Source of the DNA: Pleurobrachia bachei
Taxonomy: Eukaryota; Ctenophora; Tentaculata; Cydippida; Pleurobrachiidae
Length of the DNA: 20,113 nucleotides
Assembly (NCBI GenBank): GCA_000695325.1
Contig: AVPN01000127.1
Coordinates: 1-20,113, forward strand
Direction of reading: 5' to 3'
Shown: positions 1 through 7,651 of the stretch, piece by piece
Layout: each line of letters starts with the position of its first letter
Position numbering within the stretch: position 1 is the first letter of the stretch
Program-made: the position numbers and the translations under genes
Notes under the pieces: generated by a model
The model's input: the letters and a program-made list of their open reading frames with translations, nothing else
Told to the model about the DNA's origin: nothing
Database searches by the model: none

Positions 1-5
1 CTGTA

Positions 6-1724
6 GTGGGACATCTTACTCTTAAAACTAGGCAGACAGTCAGTAAACGTGTTAGTGATTCAAGAGTAACAACCGATAATAATAAAAACAACAAAGTTTC
101 TGATAAATTTTCTGATTTCTTTCCTACCAAGCCAGTATCCTCTTTACCTCCCAGCCCACGAACTCCTGGACCAACCCCGAGTGTGCTAGGTACCCCATCA
201 ACTCGTAAATCAACTTCCTCCTGGCTAGAAAGCCTGAAATCTCCAAAGAAAAAGGCTTCCCCAACTCTCGGTAAACGAAAGGACAAAGCAAAACGGTACG
301 AAGCTGGCTCACTTGCACATCGGGCCCAAACTCAGGCCAGATTTACCACTGGAGAGTATCTGATGTGGCTGCACAAGAACATTGCCACTGCATCTGTCCC
401 TCCCTTCACAGGGGACTGCTATTACGGGAGAGTGAGGGGTGAGGTGACAAGGATCGGAATGATGGTTAGTGTAACAACGATCGATAAGAAGGGTCATGTT
501 GTGAGGGTCTTGGTTCCTGAGGAGCAGAAATTAGGCGACAGAGAGGGAGTTTTGGTTGTGTTCCCTGATTTCAAATGTTTCTACAAACAAGGACACCGTG
601 TTATTCTATCCCTGTTTCATGCCCAATTCTTCAAATCTACATCCCACAATTTCTCTGCTTTTGAAAGTGTGGATCATTTTGAGGGGAGATCCGAGAACCT
701 GACCCCTCAGGCCACCCAGTCAACCCCAGGGGCAAGCCAGATTGAAACCCCAGAACCGACATACCTCCCAGTACCTAACCTTCCTCGGGCACGTGCCAAT
801 GTTTACATGTGTGTGTATCACGTACAGCTCTCAGAGACTCACGTGCAATTCATGTGTGCTGATGTGCAGGGTAATATCGTAATAGTCGAGGTGGAAATTA
901 GGACGGCCAGAGAGAACTGGGATCAGATCTCACTTTGCCATGGTGTCTCATGTCTCTTTGAATCCCTGGCACTGGTCCAGATATCTCCCGCTTTCCGTCT
1001 CCTTCCCTGGTTCCCACAGCTCCAGGTTCTAGTTAGGGGTTGTAAAGGGAAGGTGTACTGTTATGAGATGGAATCAAAGGGGTCCATTAAATTAAGTGGA
1101 GATCTAATGCCTGATAACTCCATAATTTCACCTGTCGTCGCCCGGAGATCTGATCTGCTGGGTCGTGTATTGTCAACCATCCAATTGACCCCTGCCCGCT
1201 ATGTGACCTACATTCTAACAACATCAGGGGCTGTCCACTGGGTACAACACACCACTCCCCACTCCTTCTCACCCCTCGCTACCAGGTTCCTATCTGTAAC
1301 ACCCACACATACTAACTGTTACACCATGGACCACCTGTCACAAGTCCTCAACTCCCTCCCTGAGGGGAGTGTGGTGTTTGGTGAGTTGTACACTACCCTA
1401 ACAGATGAGGAGCACTCCCTACTGGGATCGTATAGTGTCCCTATACCACCCAACTACAACCAGTTCTTACCCCTCCTATCTCCCTGTTCTGTAACCCTGA
1501 CTGTATCAGCGGTCCGGTATGATAGCACATCTAGGAGGTACATTGTGACTGGGAATTCAGGAGTAAAGATAAGTGTTCCGGGGTCCACTATAAGGCATGT
1601 GTTAGGTGGTACAAAGGTAGTGTTAGAGGAAGAATTGGGACAGTGTGTAGGTAGAGAACTAACATGTTCTGCAGTTGTCCTGGAGGGACGGTGTAATTTA
1701 TTTCAAACTGACAAGTTTTGGTAG
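6..1724 (+). CDS. OB-fold-like protein, 3' part (possibly a SPIDR-type DNA-repair scaffold); 5' end outside window or in an upstream exon
   Basis: A 572-codon frame is open from the left edge to TAG at 1722-1724. The first in-frame codons are GTA GTG with no early ATG, so the true start lies upstream; CTGTAG at 1-6 could be a splice acceptor feeding this exon. Residues 1-110 are Ser/Thr/Pro- and Lys-rich with SP/TP motifs, like a disordered phosphorylated tail. From about residue 115 a beta-rich region begins (GDCYYGRVRGEVTRIGMMV, later GVLVVFPDF and GHRVILSLF), reminiscent of an OB fold. The rest is beta-rich and globular, ending NLFQTDKFW. I do not firmly recognise the family. A SPIDR-like C-terminal half is my best guess, from overall feel only. 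Its last 280 codons are duplicated at 2367-3208. Confidence 0.6.
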   Translation: MGHLTLKTRQTVSKRVSDSRVTTDNNKNNKVSDKFSDFFPTKPVSSLPPSPRTPGPTPSVLGTPSTRKSTSSWLESLKSPKKKASPTLGKRKDKAKRYEAGSLAHRAQTQARFTTGEYLMWLHKNIATASVPPFTGDCYYGRVRGEVTRIGMMVSVTTIDKKGHVVRVLVPEEQKLGDREGVLVVFPDFKCFYKQGHRVILSLFHAQFFKSTSHNFSAFESVDHFEGRSENLTPQATQSTPGASQIETPEPTYLPVPNLPRARANVYMCVYHVQLSETHVQFMCADVQGNIVIVEVEIRTARENWDQISLCHGVSCLFESLALVQISPAFRLLPWFPQLQVLVRGCKGKVYCYEMESKGSIKLSGDLMPDNSIISPVVARRSDLLGRVLSTIQLTPARYVTYILTTSGAVHWVQHTTPHSFSPLATRFLSVTPTHTNCYTMDHLSQVLNSLPEGSVVFGELYTTLTDEEHSLLGSYSVPIPPNYNQFLPLLSPCSVTLTVSAVRYDSTSRRYIVTGNSGVKISVPGSTIRHVLGGTKVVLEEELGQCVGRELTCSAVVLEGRCNLFQTDKFW

Positions 1725-1904
1725 TTTTCTAGAGTCTTTATTTTTACAATCTACTGTTTCCTATTCCGTTAATGATGAACAAACTTAAATTGAATTTTTC
1801 GAGTTTTAGTTACCTGACTATGTCCCCCGGCCCCTCTTCCAGTCTCATCATCTTACCCAAACCCCAGGAATTTGACCGAATCTATCTTGATTTCCATTAA
1901 TTCC
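1725..1904 (+). other. 3' flank of the first gene (duplicated at 3209-3388)
   Basis: This 180-bp AT-rich flank is identical in both duplication copies. It has no AATAAA; TTTATTTTTA at 1738 is the nearest U-rich element. CCCCTCTTCCAG near 1843 is a good acceptor-like string, so part may be the leader region of the downstream gene. No coding signal is seen. Confidence 0.5.
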
Positions 1905-2366
1905 CTCTCTCCTAACACAACTCCCTTCCTCCTCTCTCCTAACACAACTCCCTTCCTCCTCTCTCCTAACACAACTCCCTTCCTCCTCTCTCCTAACACA
2001 ACTCCCTTCCTCCTCTCTCCTAACACAACTCCCTTCCTCCTCTCTCCTAACACAACTCCCTTCCTCCTCTCTCCTAACACAACTCCCTTCCTCCTCTCTC
2101 CTAACACAACTCCCTTCCTCCTCTCTCCTAACACAACTCCCTTCCTCCTCTCTCCTAACACAACTCCCTTCCTCCTCTCTCCTAACACAACTCCCTTCCT
2201 CCTCTCTCCTAACACAACTCCCTTCCTCCTCTCTCCTAACACAACTCCCTTCCTCCTCTCTCCTAACACAACTCCCTTCCTCCTCTCTCCTAACACAACT
2301 CCCTTCCTCCTCTCTCCTAACACAACTCCCTTCCTCCTCTCTCCTAACACAACTCCCTTCCTCCTC
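1905..2366 (+). repeat. 27-bp minisatellite, array 1 (about 17 units, perfectly homogeneous)
   Basis: The 27-bp unit contains CTCCTAACACAACTCCC followed by a C/T tract. All 17 units appear identical. One strand is almost pure pyrimidine apart from the AACACAA core, and the unit contains no AG dinucleotide. Because 27 is a multiple of 3, frames stay open in both directions (SPNTTPFLL repeats on +, GERRKGVVL on -); I treat these as repeat shadows. Confidence 0.97.
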
Positions 2367-3208
2367 TAGTCGAGGTGGAAATTAGGACGGCCAGAGAGAA
2401 CTGGGATCAGATCTCACTTTGCCATGGTGTCTCATGTCTCTTTGAATCCCTGGCACTGGTCCAGATATCTCCCGCTTTCCGTCTCCTTCCCTGGTTCCCA
2501 CAGCTCCAGGTTCTAGTTAGGGGTTGTTTTCCCTTCCACATGACAATACTCTACCTTAGTTTCCCCAGGTAATTTAAGAGTGGCGATCTAATGCCCGATA
2601 ACTCTATAATTTCACCTGTCGTCGCCCGGAGATCTGACCTGCTGGGTCGTGTATTGTCAACCATCCAATTGACCCCTGCCCGCTATGTGACCTACATTCT
2701 AACAACATCAGGGGCTGTCCACTGGGTACAACACACCACTCCCCACTCCTTCTCACCCCTCGCTACCAGGTTCCTATCTGTAACACCCACACATACTAAC
2801 TGTTACACCATGGACCACCTGTCACAGGTCCTCAACTCCCTTCCTGAGGGGAGCGTGGTGTTTGGTGAGTTGTACACCACCCTGACAGATGAGGAGCACT
2901 CCCTACTGGGATCGTATAGTGTCCCTATACCACCCAACTACAACCAGTTCTTACCCCTCCTATCTCCCTGTTCTGTAACCCTGACTGTATCAGCGGTCCG
3001 GTATGATAGCACATCTAGGAGGTACATTGTGACTGGGAATTCAGGAGTAAAGATAAGTGTTCCGGGGTCCACTATAAGGCATGTGTTAGGTGGTACAAAG
3101 GTAGTGTTAGAGGAAGAATTGGGACAGTGTGTAGGTAGAGAACTAACATGTTCTGCAGTTGTCCTGGAGGGACGGTGTAATTTATTTCAAACTGACAAGT
3201 TTTGGTAG
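2367..3208 (+). pseudogene. 5'-truncated duplicate of the 3' half of the first gene
   Basis: This copy lacks the N-terminal 290 or so codons and any visible promoter or start, and begins at a minisatellite junction. Codons after 2578 still translate to the same protein end, NLFQTDKFW, with the stop at 3206-3208. The frame is broken by the 50-base block 2528-2577, where a stop appears. Ten base differences from the first copy lie between 2578 and 2900 and all fall at synonymous third positions; 2900-3388 is identical. It is probably not translated alone, though it could serve as an alternative 3' exon if spliced. Confidence 0.8.
2528..2577 (+). other. 50-bp block that is the unreversed complement of the paralogous segment 1044-1093
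   Basis: Aligned at the 1,484-bp offset, positions 1044-1093 begin AAAGGGAAGG TGTACTG and 2528-2577 begin TTTCCCTTCC ACATGAC. All 50 positions pair A/T or G/C in the same order, and the flanks return at once to ordinary identity. See findings. Confidence 0.97.
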
Positions 3209-3388
3209 TTTTCTAGAGTCTTTATTTTTACAATCTACTGTTTCCTATTCCGTTAATGATGAACAAACTTAAATTGAATTTTTCGAGTTTTAGTTACCTG
3301 ACTATGTCCCCCGGCCCCTCTTCCAGTCTCATCATCTTACCCAAACCCCAGGAATTTGACCGAATCTATCTTGATTTCCATTAATTCC
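3209..3388 (+). other. Second copy of the 180-bp flank, immediately before array 2
   Basis: Identical to 1725-1904. It lies between the truncated gene copy and the second minisatellite, about 1.4 kb before SF3A3, and may contain part of the SF3A3 promoter or leader. No TATA box is evident. Confidence 0.6.
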
Positions 3389-4690
3389 CTCTCTCCTAAC
3401 ACAACTCCCTTCCTCATCTCCCCTAACGCAACTCCCTTCCTCCTCTCTCCTAACTCAACTCCCTTCCTCCTCTCTCCTAACACAACTCCCTTCCTCCTCT
3501 CTCCTAACACAACTCCCTTCCTCCTCTCCCCTTACACAACTCCCTTCCTCCTCTCTCCTAAGACAACTCCCTTCCTCCTCTCTCCTAACACAACTCCCTT
3601 CCTCCTCTCTCCTAACTCAACTCCCTTCCTCCTCTCTCCTAACACAACTCCCTTCCTCCTCTCTCCTAACACAACTCCCTTCCTCCTCTCTCCTAACTCA
3701 ACTCCCTTCCTCCTCTCTCCTAACACAACTCCCTCTCTCCTCTCTCCTAAGACAACTCCCTTCCCCCTCTCTCCTAACACAACTCCCTTCCTCCTCTCTC
3801 CTAACTCAACTCCCTTCCTCCTCTCTCCTAACACAACTCCCTTCCTCCTCTCTCCTAACACAACTCCCTTCCTCCTCTCTCCTAACACAACTCCCTTCCT
3901 CCTCTCTCCTAACACAACTCCCTTCCTCCTCTCTCCTAACACAACTCCCTTCCTCCTCTCTCCTAACACAACTCCCTTCCTCCTCTCTCCTAACACAACT
4001 CCCTTCCTCCTCTCTCCTAACACAACTCCCTTCCTCCTCTCTCCTAACACAACTCCCTTCCTCCTCTCTCCTAACACAACTCCCTTCCTCCTCTCTCCTA
4101 ACACAACTCCCTTCCTCCTCTCTCCTAACACAACTCCCTTCCTCCTCTCTCCTAACACAACTCCCTTCCTCCTCTCTCCTAACACAACTCCCTTCCTCCT
4201 CTCTCCTAACACAACTCCCTTCCTCCTCTCTCCTAACACAACTCCCTTCCTCCTCTCTCCTAACACAACTCCCTTCCTCCTCTCTCCTAACACAACTCCC
4301 TTCCTCCTCTCTCCTAACACAACTCCCTTCCTCCTCTCTCCTAACACAACTCCCTTCCTCCTCTCTCCTAACACAACTCCCTTCCTCCTCTCTCCTAACA
4401 CAACTCCCTTCCTCCTCTCTCCTAACACAACTCCCTTCCTCCTCTCTCCTAACACAACTCCCTTCCTCCTCTCTCCTAACACAACTCCCTTCCTCCTCTC
4501 TCCTAAGACAACTCCCTCTCTCCTCTCTCCTAACACAACTCCCTTCCTCCTCTCTCCTAACACAACTCCCTTCCTCCTCTCTCCTAACACAACTCCCTTC
4601 CTCCTCTCCCCTAACTCAACTCCCTTCCTCCTCTCTCCTAACTCAACTCCCTTCCTCCGCTCTCCTAACAAAACTCCCTTCCTCTTCTCT
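3389..4690 (+). repeat. 27-bp minisatellite, array 2 (about 48 units)
   Basis: Same unit as array 1. Variant units (CTAACTC, CTAAGAC, CTTACAC, CCCTCTCTCC) cluster in the first third and last few units, while a long central run is uniform. This is the usual pattern of unequal exchange. The array decays into 4690-4739, whose last unit-like segment carries CTAAC and a pyrimidine tract ending in CAG, just before the SF3A3 start codon. Confidence 0.97.
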
Positions 4691-4713
4691 CCTGCTGTCC
4701 TGACACAAGTCTC

Positions 4714-4739
4714 CTAACACAGTTCTCCCTACATTTCAG
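4714..4739 (+). promoter_or_regulatory. Branch point and 3' splice acceptor directly upstream of the SF3A3 ATG
   Basis: CTAAC at 4714-4718 is followed by a pyrimidine-rich stretch and TTTCAG ending at 4739, with 22 nt from branch A to AG. Only seven leader bases remain before ATG at 4747. A competing CACAG lies at about 4718-4722. It may serve a cis 5'UTR intron or a spliced leader. Confidence 0.6.
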
Positions 4740-4746
4740 TGTCACC

Positions 4747-6237
4747 ATGGCAACCTCAGTGCTAGAACAACAACGTCACTACCACGAGGAGTATGAACGC
4801 TTACAAGATGCCCTCGTTGCTGAAAAGCTCCACAAGCCCACCTCCCACAAGGAGCACATCAACTCTGAACACCGTGCTGCCTATCTCTTCAACCGTCTCC
4901 ACGAGACCACAGACAACATGGTCCGGACCTATCAGGACAAGGATGCCAGCCGGCAGGAGGAGATCGCCGTGATTGGAGGGCTGAACGAGTTTCAGGAGTT
5001 TTATAACCGGTTGAGGAGGATAAAGGAGTTGCACAAGGGAGGGGATGAGGTGGCTGCACCTATGGTCATGGAGTTTCTTGAGATGAAGGAGCAGAGAGAG
5101 AATCCTGATGATAATGAGGAGTGGGCCGAGTTTACCGATGAGGAGGGATATGGGAGGTATTTGGATCTCCACGAGGCATATGATCAGTTTGTCAATCTGA
5201 AGCATTCAACCAAGATCGATTACCTGACCTATCTGACCAGTTTTGATAGGTTTTTCGAGTTCCCAAAAGAGAAGAAGTTGACCAGTGATTACAGGAAATA
5301 TCTTTCTACACTCCGTGATTATTTGATCGGATTTATGGAAAGGATTAACCCGCTGATGAACTTTTCAAAGGAGAAAGAAAGGATTGCTGAGGATTTTGAT
5401 GAGAAATGGGAGAAAGGAACCTTCCCTGGGTGGGGTAGGGATCCCACAAGTGCTATGAAGACAGGTAACACCCTTGATCTCGCCCCATTTGATTCTCCCG
5501 AAGAGTTGGCCTCCCTTGGTTTAGATCGTCTGAAAACTGCCCTCCAGGCTCTCAATTTGAAGTGTGGTGGAACCCTAATGGAGCGAGCGCAACGACTTTT
5601 CTCTACAAAGGGACGTGACGTAAATGATCTTGACCCGAGCGTGTACGCTAAGAGTAAAAAGAGCAGAGAGGAGAGTGTGAGACAGAGGGAGATTGCTCTC
5701 TTGGAGGCCTTTGTGTATCACTACACCGAGTTGTTGAGTGAACAGAGGGCCGCTACGAGAGAGAATGTTGAGAGGAGGCAGGCGAGGACTGCAGATGAAG
5801 TCGATGATGATGATGATAGCGATGGAGGAGAGGAGGAAGAGGACGACGAGGATGTCATCCCTTACAATCCAAAGAATCTACCTCTCGGTTGGGACGGCAA
5901 ACCAATCCCGTACTGGCTGTACAAACTACACGGCCTGAACCTCTACTTTAACTGTGAGATCTGCGGTAACTTTAAGTATAGAGGACCCAAAGCGTTCCAG
6001 AGGCATTTCGCGGAGTGGAGGCATGCTCACGGGATGAGGTGTCTTAATATTCCTAACACAGCTCACTTTGCAAATGTCACGCTGATCGAGGATGCGAGAG
6101 CCCTATGGGAGAAGATCAGGGCGGAGAAGAATAAAGAGAAGTTTCAGAAGGAATACGAAGAAGAATTTGAGGACAGTCATGGGAACGTTGTTAGTAGGAA
6201 GGTGTTCAATGATTTGAAGCGACAAGGTCTACTATAG
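4747..6237 (+). CDS. SF3A3: Splicing factor 3A subunit 3 (SF3a60)
   Basis: A 496-residue orthologue, against about 501 in human. SF3a60 is a subunit of the SF3a heterotrimer of the U2 snRNP, acting in the nucleus at branch-site recognition in the A complex. Conserved blocks: N-terminal LEQQRHYHEEYERL, NEFQEFYNRL near residue 80, EFTDEEGYGRYLDLHEAYD near 130, the SAP-like ASLGLDRLKTALQALNLKCGG near 255, an acidic tract near 350-370, and NPKNLPLGWDGKPIPYWLYK near 375. A matrin/U1-type C2H2 zinc finger has Cys403, Cys406, His420 and His426. The C-terminus DLKRQGLL is the family end. The start has a strong context, GTCACCATGG. The whole CDS is one exon, whereas human SF3A3 has many introns. No 3' poly-A tract or target duplication marks it as a retrocopy, and an acceptor survives upstream. 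Confidence 0.98.
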   Translation: MATSVLEQQRHYHEEYERLQDALVAEKLHKPTSHKEHINSEHRAAYLFNRLHETTDNMVRTYQDKDASRQEEIAVIGGLNEFQEFYNRLRRIKELHKGGDEVAAPMVMEFLEMKEQRENPDDNEEWAEFTDEEGYGRYLDLHEAYDQFVNLKHSTKIDYLTYLTSFDRFFEFPKEKKLTSDYRKYLSTLRDYLIGFMERINPLMNFSKEKERIAEDFDEKWEKGTFPGWGRDPTSAMKTGNTLDLAPFDSPEELASLGLDRLKTALQALNLKCGGTLMERAQRLFSTKGRDVNDLDPSVYAKSKKSREESVRQREIALLEAFVYHYTELLSEQRAATRENVERRQARTADEVDDDDDSDGGEEEEDDEDVIPYNPKNLPLGWDGKPIPYWLYKLHGLNLYFNCEICGNFKYRGPKAFQRHFAEWRHAHGMRCLNIPNTAHFANVTLIEDARALWEKIRAEKNKEKFQKEYEEEFEDSHGNVVSRKVFNDLKRQGLL

Positions 6238-6266
6238 GAGTGTATCTATATTTTATTCAAGACATT

Positions 6267-6317
<51 letters not shown>

Positions 6318-6618
6318 CCACCAGCTGATGTCAGGACACATTTGACTCTGATATGAGTAACCATGCGATTTTGTTTGACATGCACACTTTTGTGCGCTAT
6401 TACTCGTTTTAACCAACTCAGTTGTATTGAAAGTACACTTACCCCCGCGCCAAAGTACAATCGCGCGCGGAATACACCAAATTCAAATTGTACAATGTGC
6501 ATTTGCTTTTGGTGTCTTCTGACTGTACAACTTCCCGATTTACCAATCCCTTCCCTAATAGCTCCCTCGAATCAAATTACTGTCGAACTCTAACCCCACT
6601 CATGCCTATCTAGGAATA
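6238..6618 (+). other. Intergenic gap between SF3A3 and CFAP418
   Basis: 381 bp with the GA microsatellite and then AT-rich sequence with a CGCGCG patch near 6464. No AATAAA follows SF3A3 on the + strand. CTAAC at 6590-6594 and TATCTAG ending at 6613 form an acceptor 5 nt before the CFAP418 ATG, with about 20 nt from branch A to AG, as in front of SF3A3. Confidence 0.55.
6266..6314 (+). repeat. (CA)n(GA)n microsatellite
   Basis: A short CA run passes into about 20 GA repeats, 30 bp after the SF3A3 stop, in its 3'UTR or the intergenic space. Confidence 0.95.
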
Positions 6619-7146
6619 ATGTCAGATGATCTCGATAAATTTCTGGACAACCTTGATGATTTTGTAGCCGATTGTGCCGTAGAAGAAAAGAAGAACAAGA
6701 TAACTAATTCCAGTAGATCTTCTACACAATGTGTAACTGAGCAGGACAGTGAAGTTGATTCCATTCTCAATGATCCCGATCTCACATCACCGTTTAGGGG
6801 TTCAAAATCGACTCCTACTATAACGAAAAACACTCTTAGTGGCCCTTACGCCAAGTGTGCCTCGAAGTGTGCATCTCTGAAAATCGGACCAGTTTCGCAC
6901 AAATCATGCCCCAATATGAGATGTTCAAAATGTGATTGTGCCATTGTTGTTTTTGATGGGTATAGTTGGAAAAGTGAGGTTGATTATTTATTTTTGAGAA
7001 ACAATTATCCCGATTTTGAGAGAGTTAAATCTTTATTGGAAAAGAAAAAGGATGCAAGGGCGTTTTCGTGCCAGTGTAGTCATGTTAGTGCGGTAACTGT
7101 TCGGCCGCTGCCAGCCGATCTAAAATGGTTCTGCGCCAGATATTGA
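6619..7146 (+). CDS. CFAP418: Cilia- and flagella-associated protein 418 (C8orf37 homologue)
   Basis: A 175-residue orthologue; human is about 207, the difference lying in the variable middle. N-terminal MSDDLDKFLDNLDDF matches the conserved acidic start of the family. The C-terminal domain (about residues 85-175) has the Cys-rich CPNMRCSKCDC, then YSWKSEVDYLFLRNNYPDF, KKKDARAFSCQCS and terminal LKWFCARY, collinear with the vertebrate protein. In vertebrates it acts at the base of the photoreceptor cilium, and mutations cause retinal dystrophy and a Bardet-Biedl form. Here it is a single exon. It reads in the same direction as SF3A3 and converges on the ABC gene. Confidence 0.93.
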   Translation: MSDDLDKFLDNLDDFVADCAVEEKKNKITNSSRSSTQCVTEQDSEVDSILNDPDLTSPFRGSKSTPTITKNTLSGPYAKCASKCASLKIGPVSHKSCPNMRCSKCDCAIVVFDGYSWKSEVDYLFLRNNYPDFERVKSLLEKKKDARAFSCQCSHVSAVTVRPLPADLKWFCARY

Positions 7147-7361
7147 TTGATATTGTACAAATTGTAGTTTACGTTATGATAGCAGAATGAGATCAGAATG
7201 AAATGAGAGATTGAGGGAGTGAGTCTGCCGGTCAGATGTATAATTACCATGTAATTAACAGTGTATATTTTGTACAGAACACATATTCAATTGATTTACC
7301 ATACTATGAACCAAGACTTTTTAGACGGAATACCAAAAATACTCTGAATATGGCGGAGTAA

Positions 7362-7430
7362 AATAAAGGAGTATAGTGTATCATATGCATTATTCAACAT
7401 AAAAATATTTTTAATCTGTCTAAAAATAAA
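7362..7430 (+). terminator. Poly(A) signals of CFAP418
   Basis: AATAAA occurs at 7362-7367 and again at 7425-7430. The second lies only 24 bp from the end of the convergent ABC transporter gene. On the minus strand, ATTAAA at 7410-7415 is the likeliest signal for that gene, so the two 3'UTRs probably overlap. Confidence 0.6.
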
Positions 7431-7453
7431 GTTAATCATCTCTCCCTCCTATA

Positions 7454-7651
7454 TCATGAAGAGCTAAGAAGTCTTGATTGTCTGCTAATTTGAGCGAAAA
7501 ATGGGCACTTCTTCACCATTAGATCATGTTTCGTCCCGTAAGATCCTATTCTCCCTGAGTCAAGAAAGAGTAATTTCTCACAGCCGAGTAGAGTCTCAGA
7601 GCGGTGAGCTATGATAATCCGTGTACAGTCTGAGAATAGGTCGTCTAGCGC
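7454..7651 (-). CDS. ABCC exon 20: NBD2 H-loop and C-terminus
   Basis: 198 bp, acceptor CCCCCCACAG, phase 0. It encodes ALDDLFSDCTRIIIAHRSET and LFLDSGRIGSYGTKHDLM, the switch-His and closing strands of ABCC NBD2, ending RLLSSS and stop. Confidence 0.9.
   Translation of the reverse strand, partial: ALDDLFSDCTRIIIAHRSETLLGCEKLLFLDSGRIGSYGTKHDLMVKKCPFFAQISRQSRLLSSS

Larger units (their letters stand above)
883..2366 (+). repeat. Tandem segmental duplication, first unit (1,484 bp)
   Basis: Bases 883 onward match 2367 onward at a constant offset of 1,484 bp without indels. The unit covers the 3' half of the first gene, 180 bp of 3' flank and the first minisatellite. The junction at 2367 joins minisatellite directly to TAGTCGAGG of the coding region. 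The copies are near identical apart from ten scattered substitutions and the anomalous block 1044-1093 / 2528-2577. Confidence 0.95.

Noticed and set aside
1905-4690. CRISPR-like or long repetitive protein genes on either strand
   Set aside because: Units are directly adjacent with no spacers, and openness follows from the 27-bp period; no start context or conserved domain supports coding.
4747-6237. SF3A3 as a processed pseudogene
   Set aside because: Frame fully intact with family-specific ends, no poly-A tract or target duplication, and an upstream splice acceptor retained.
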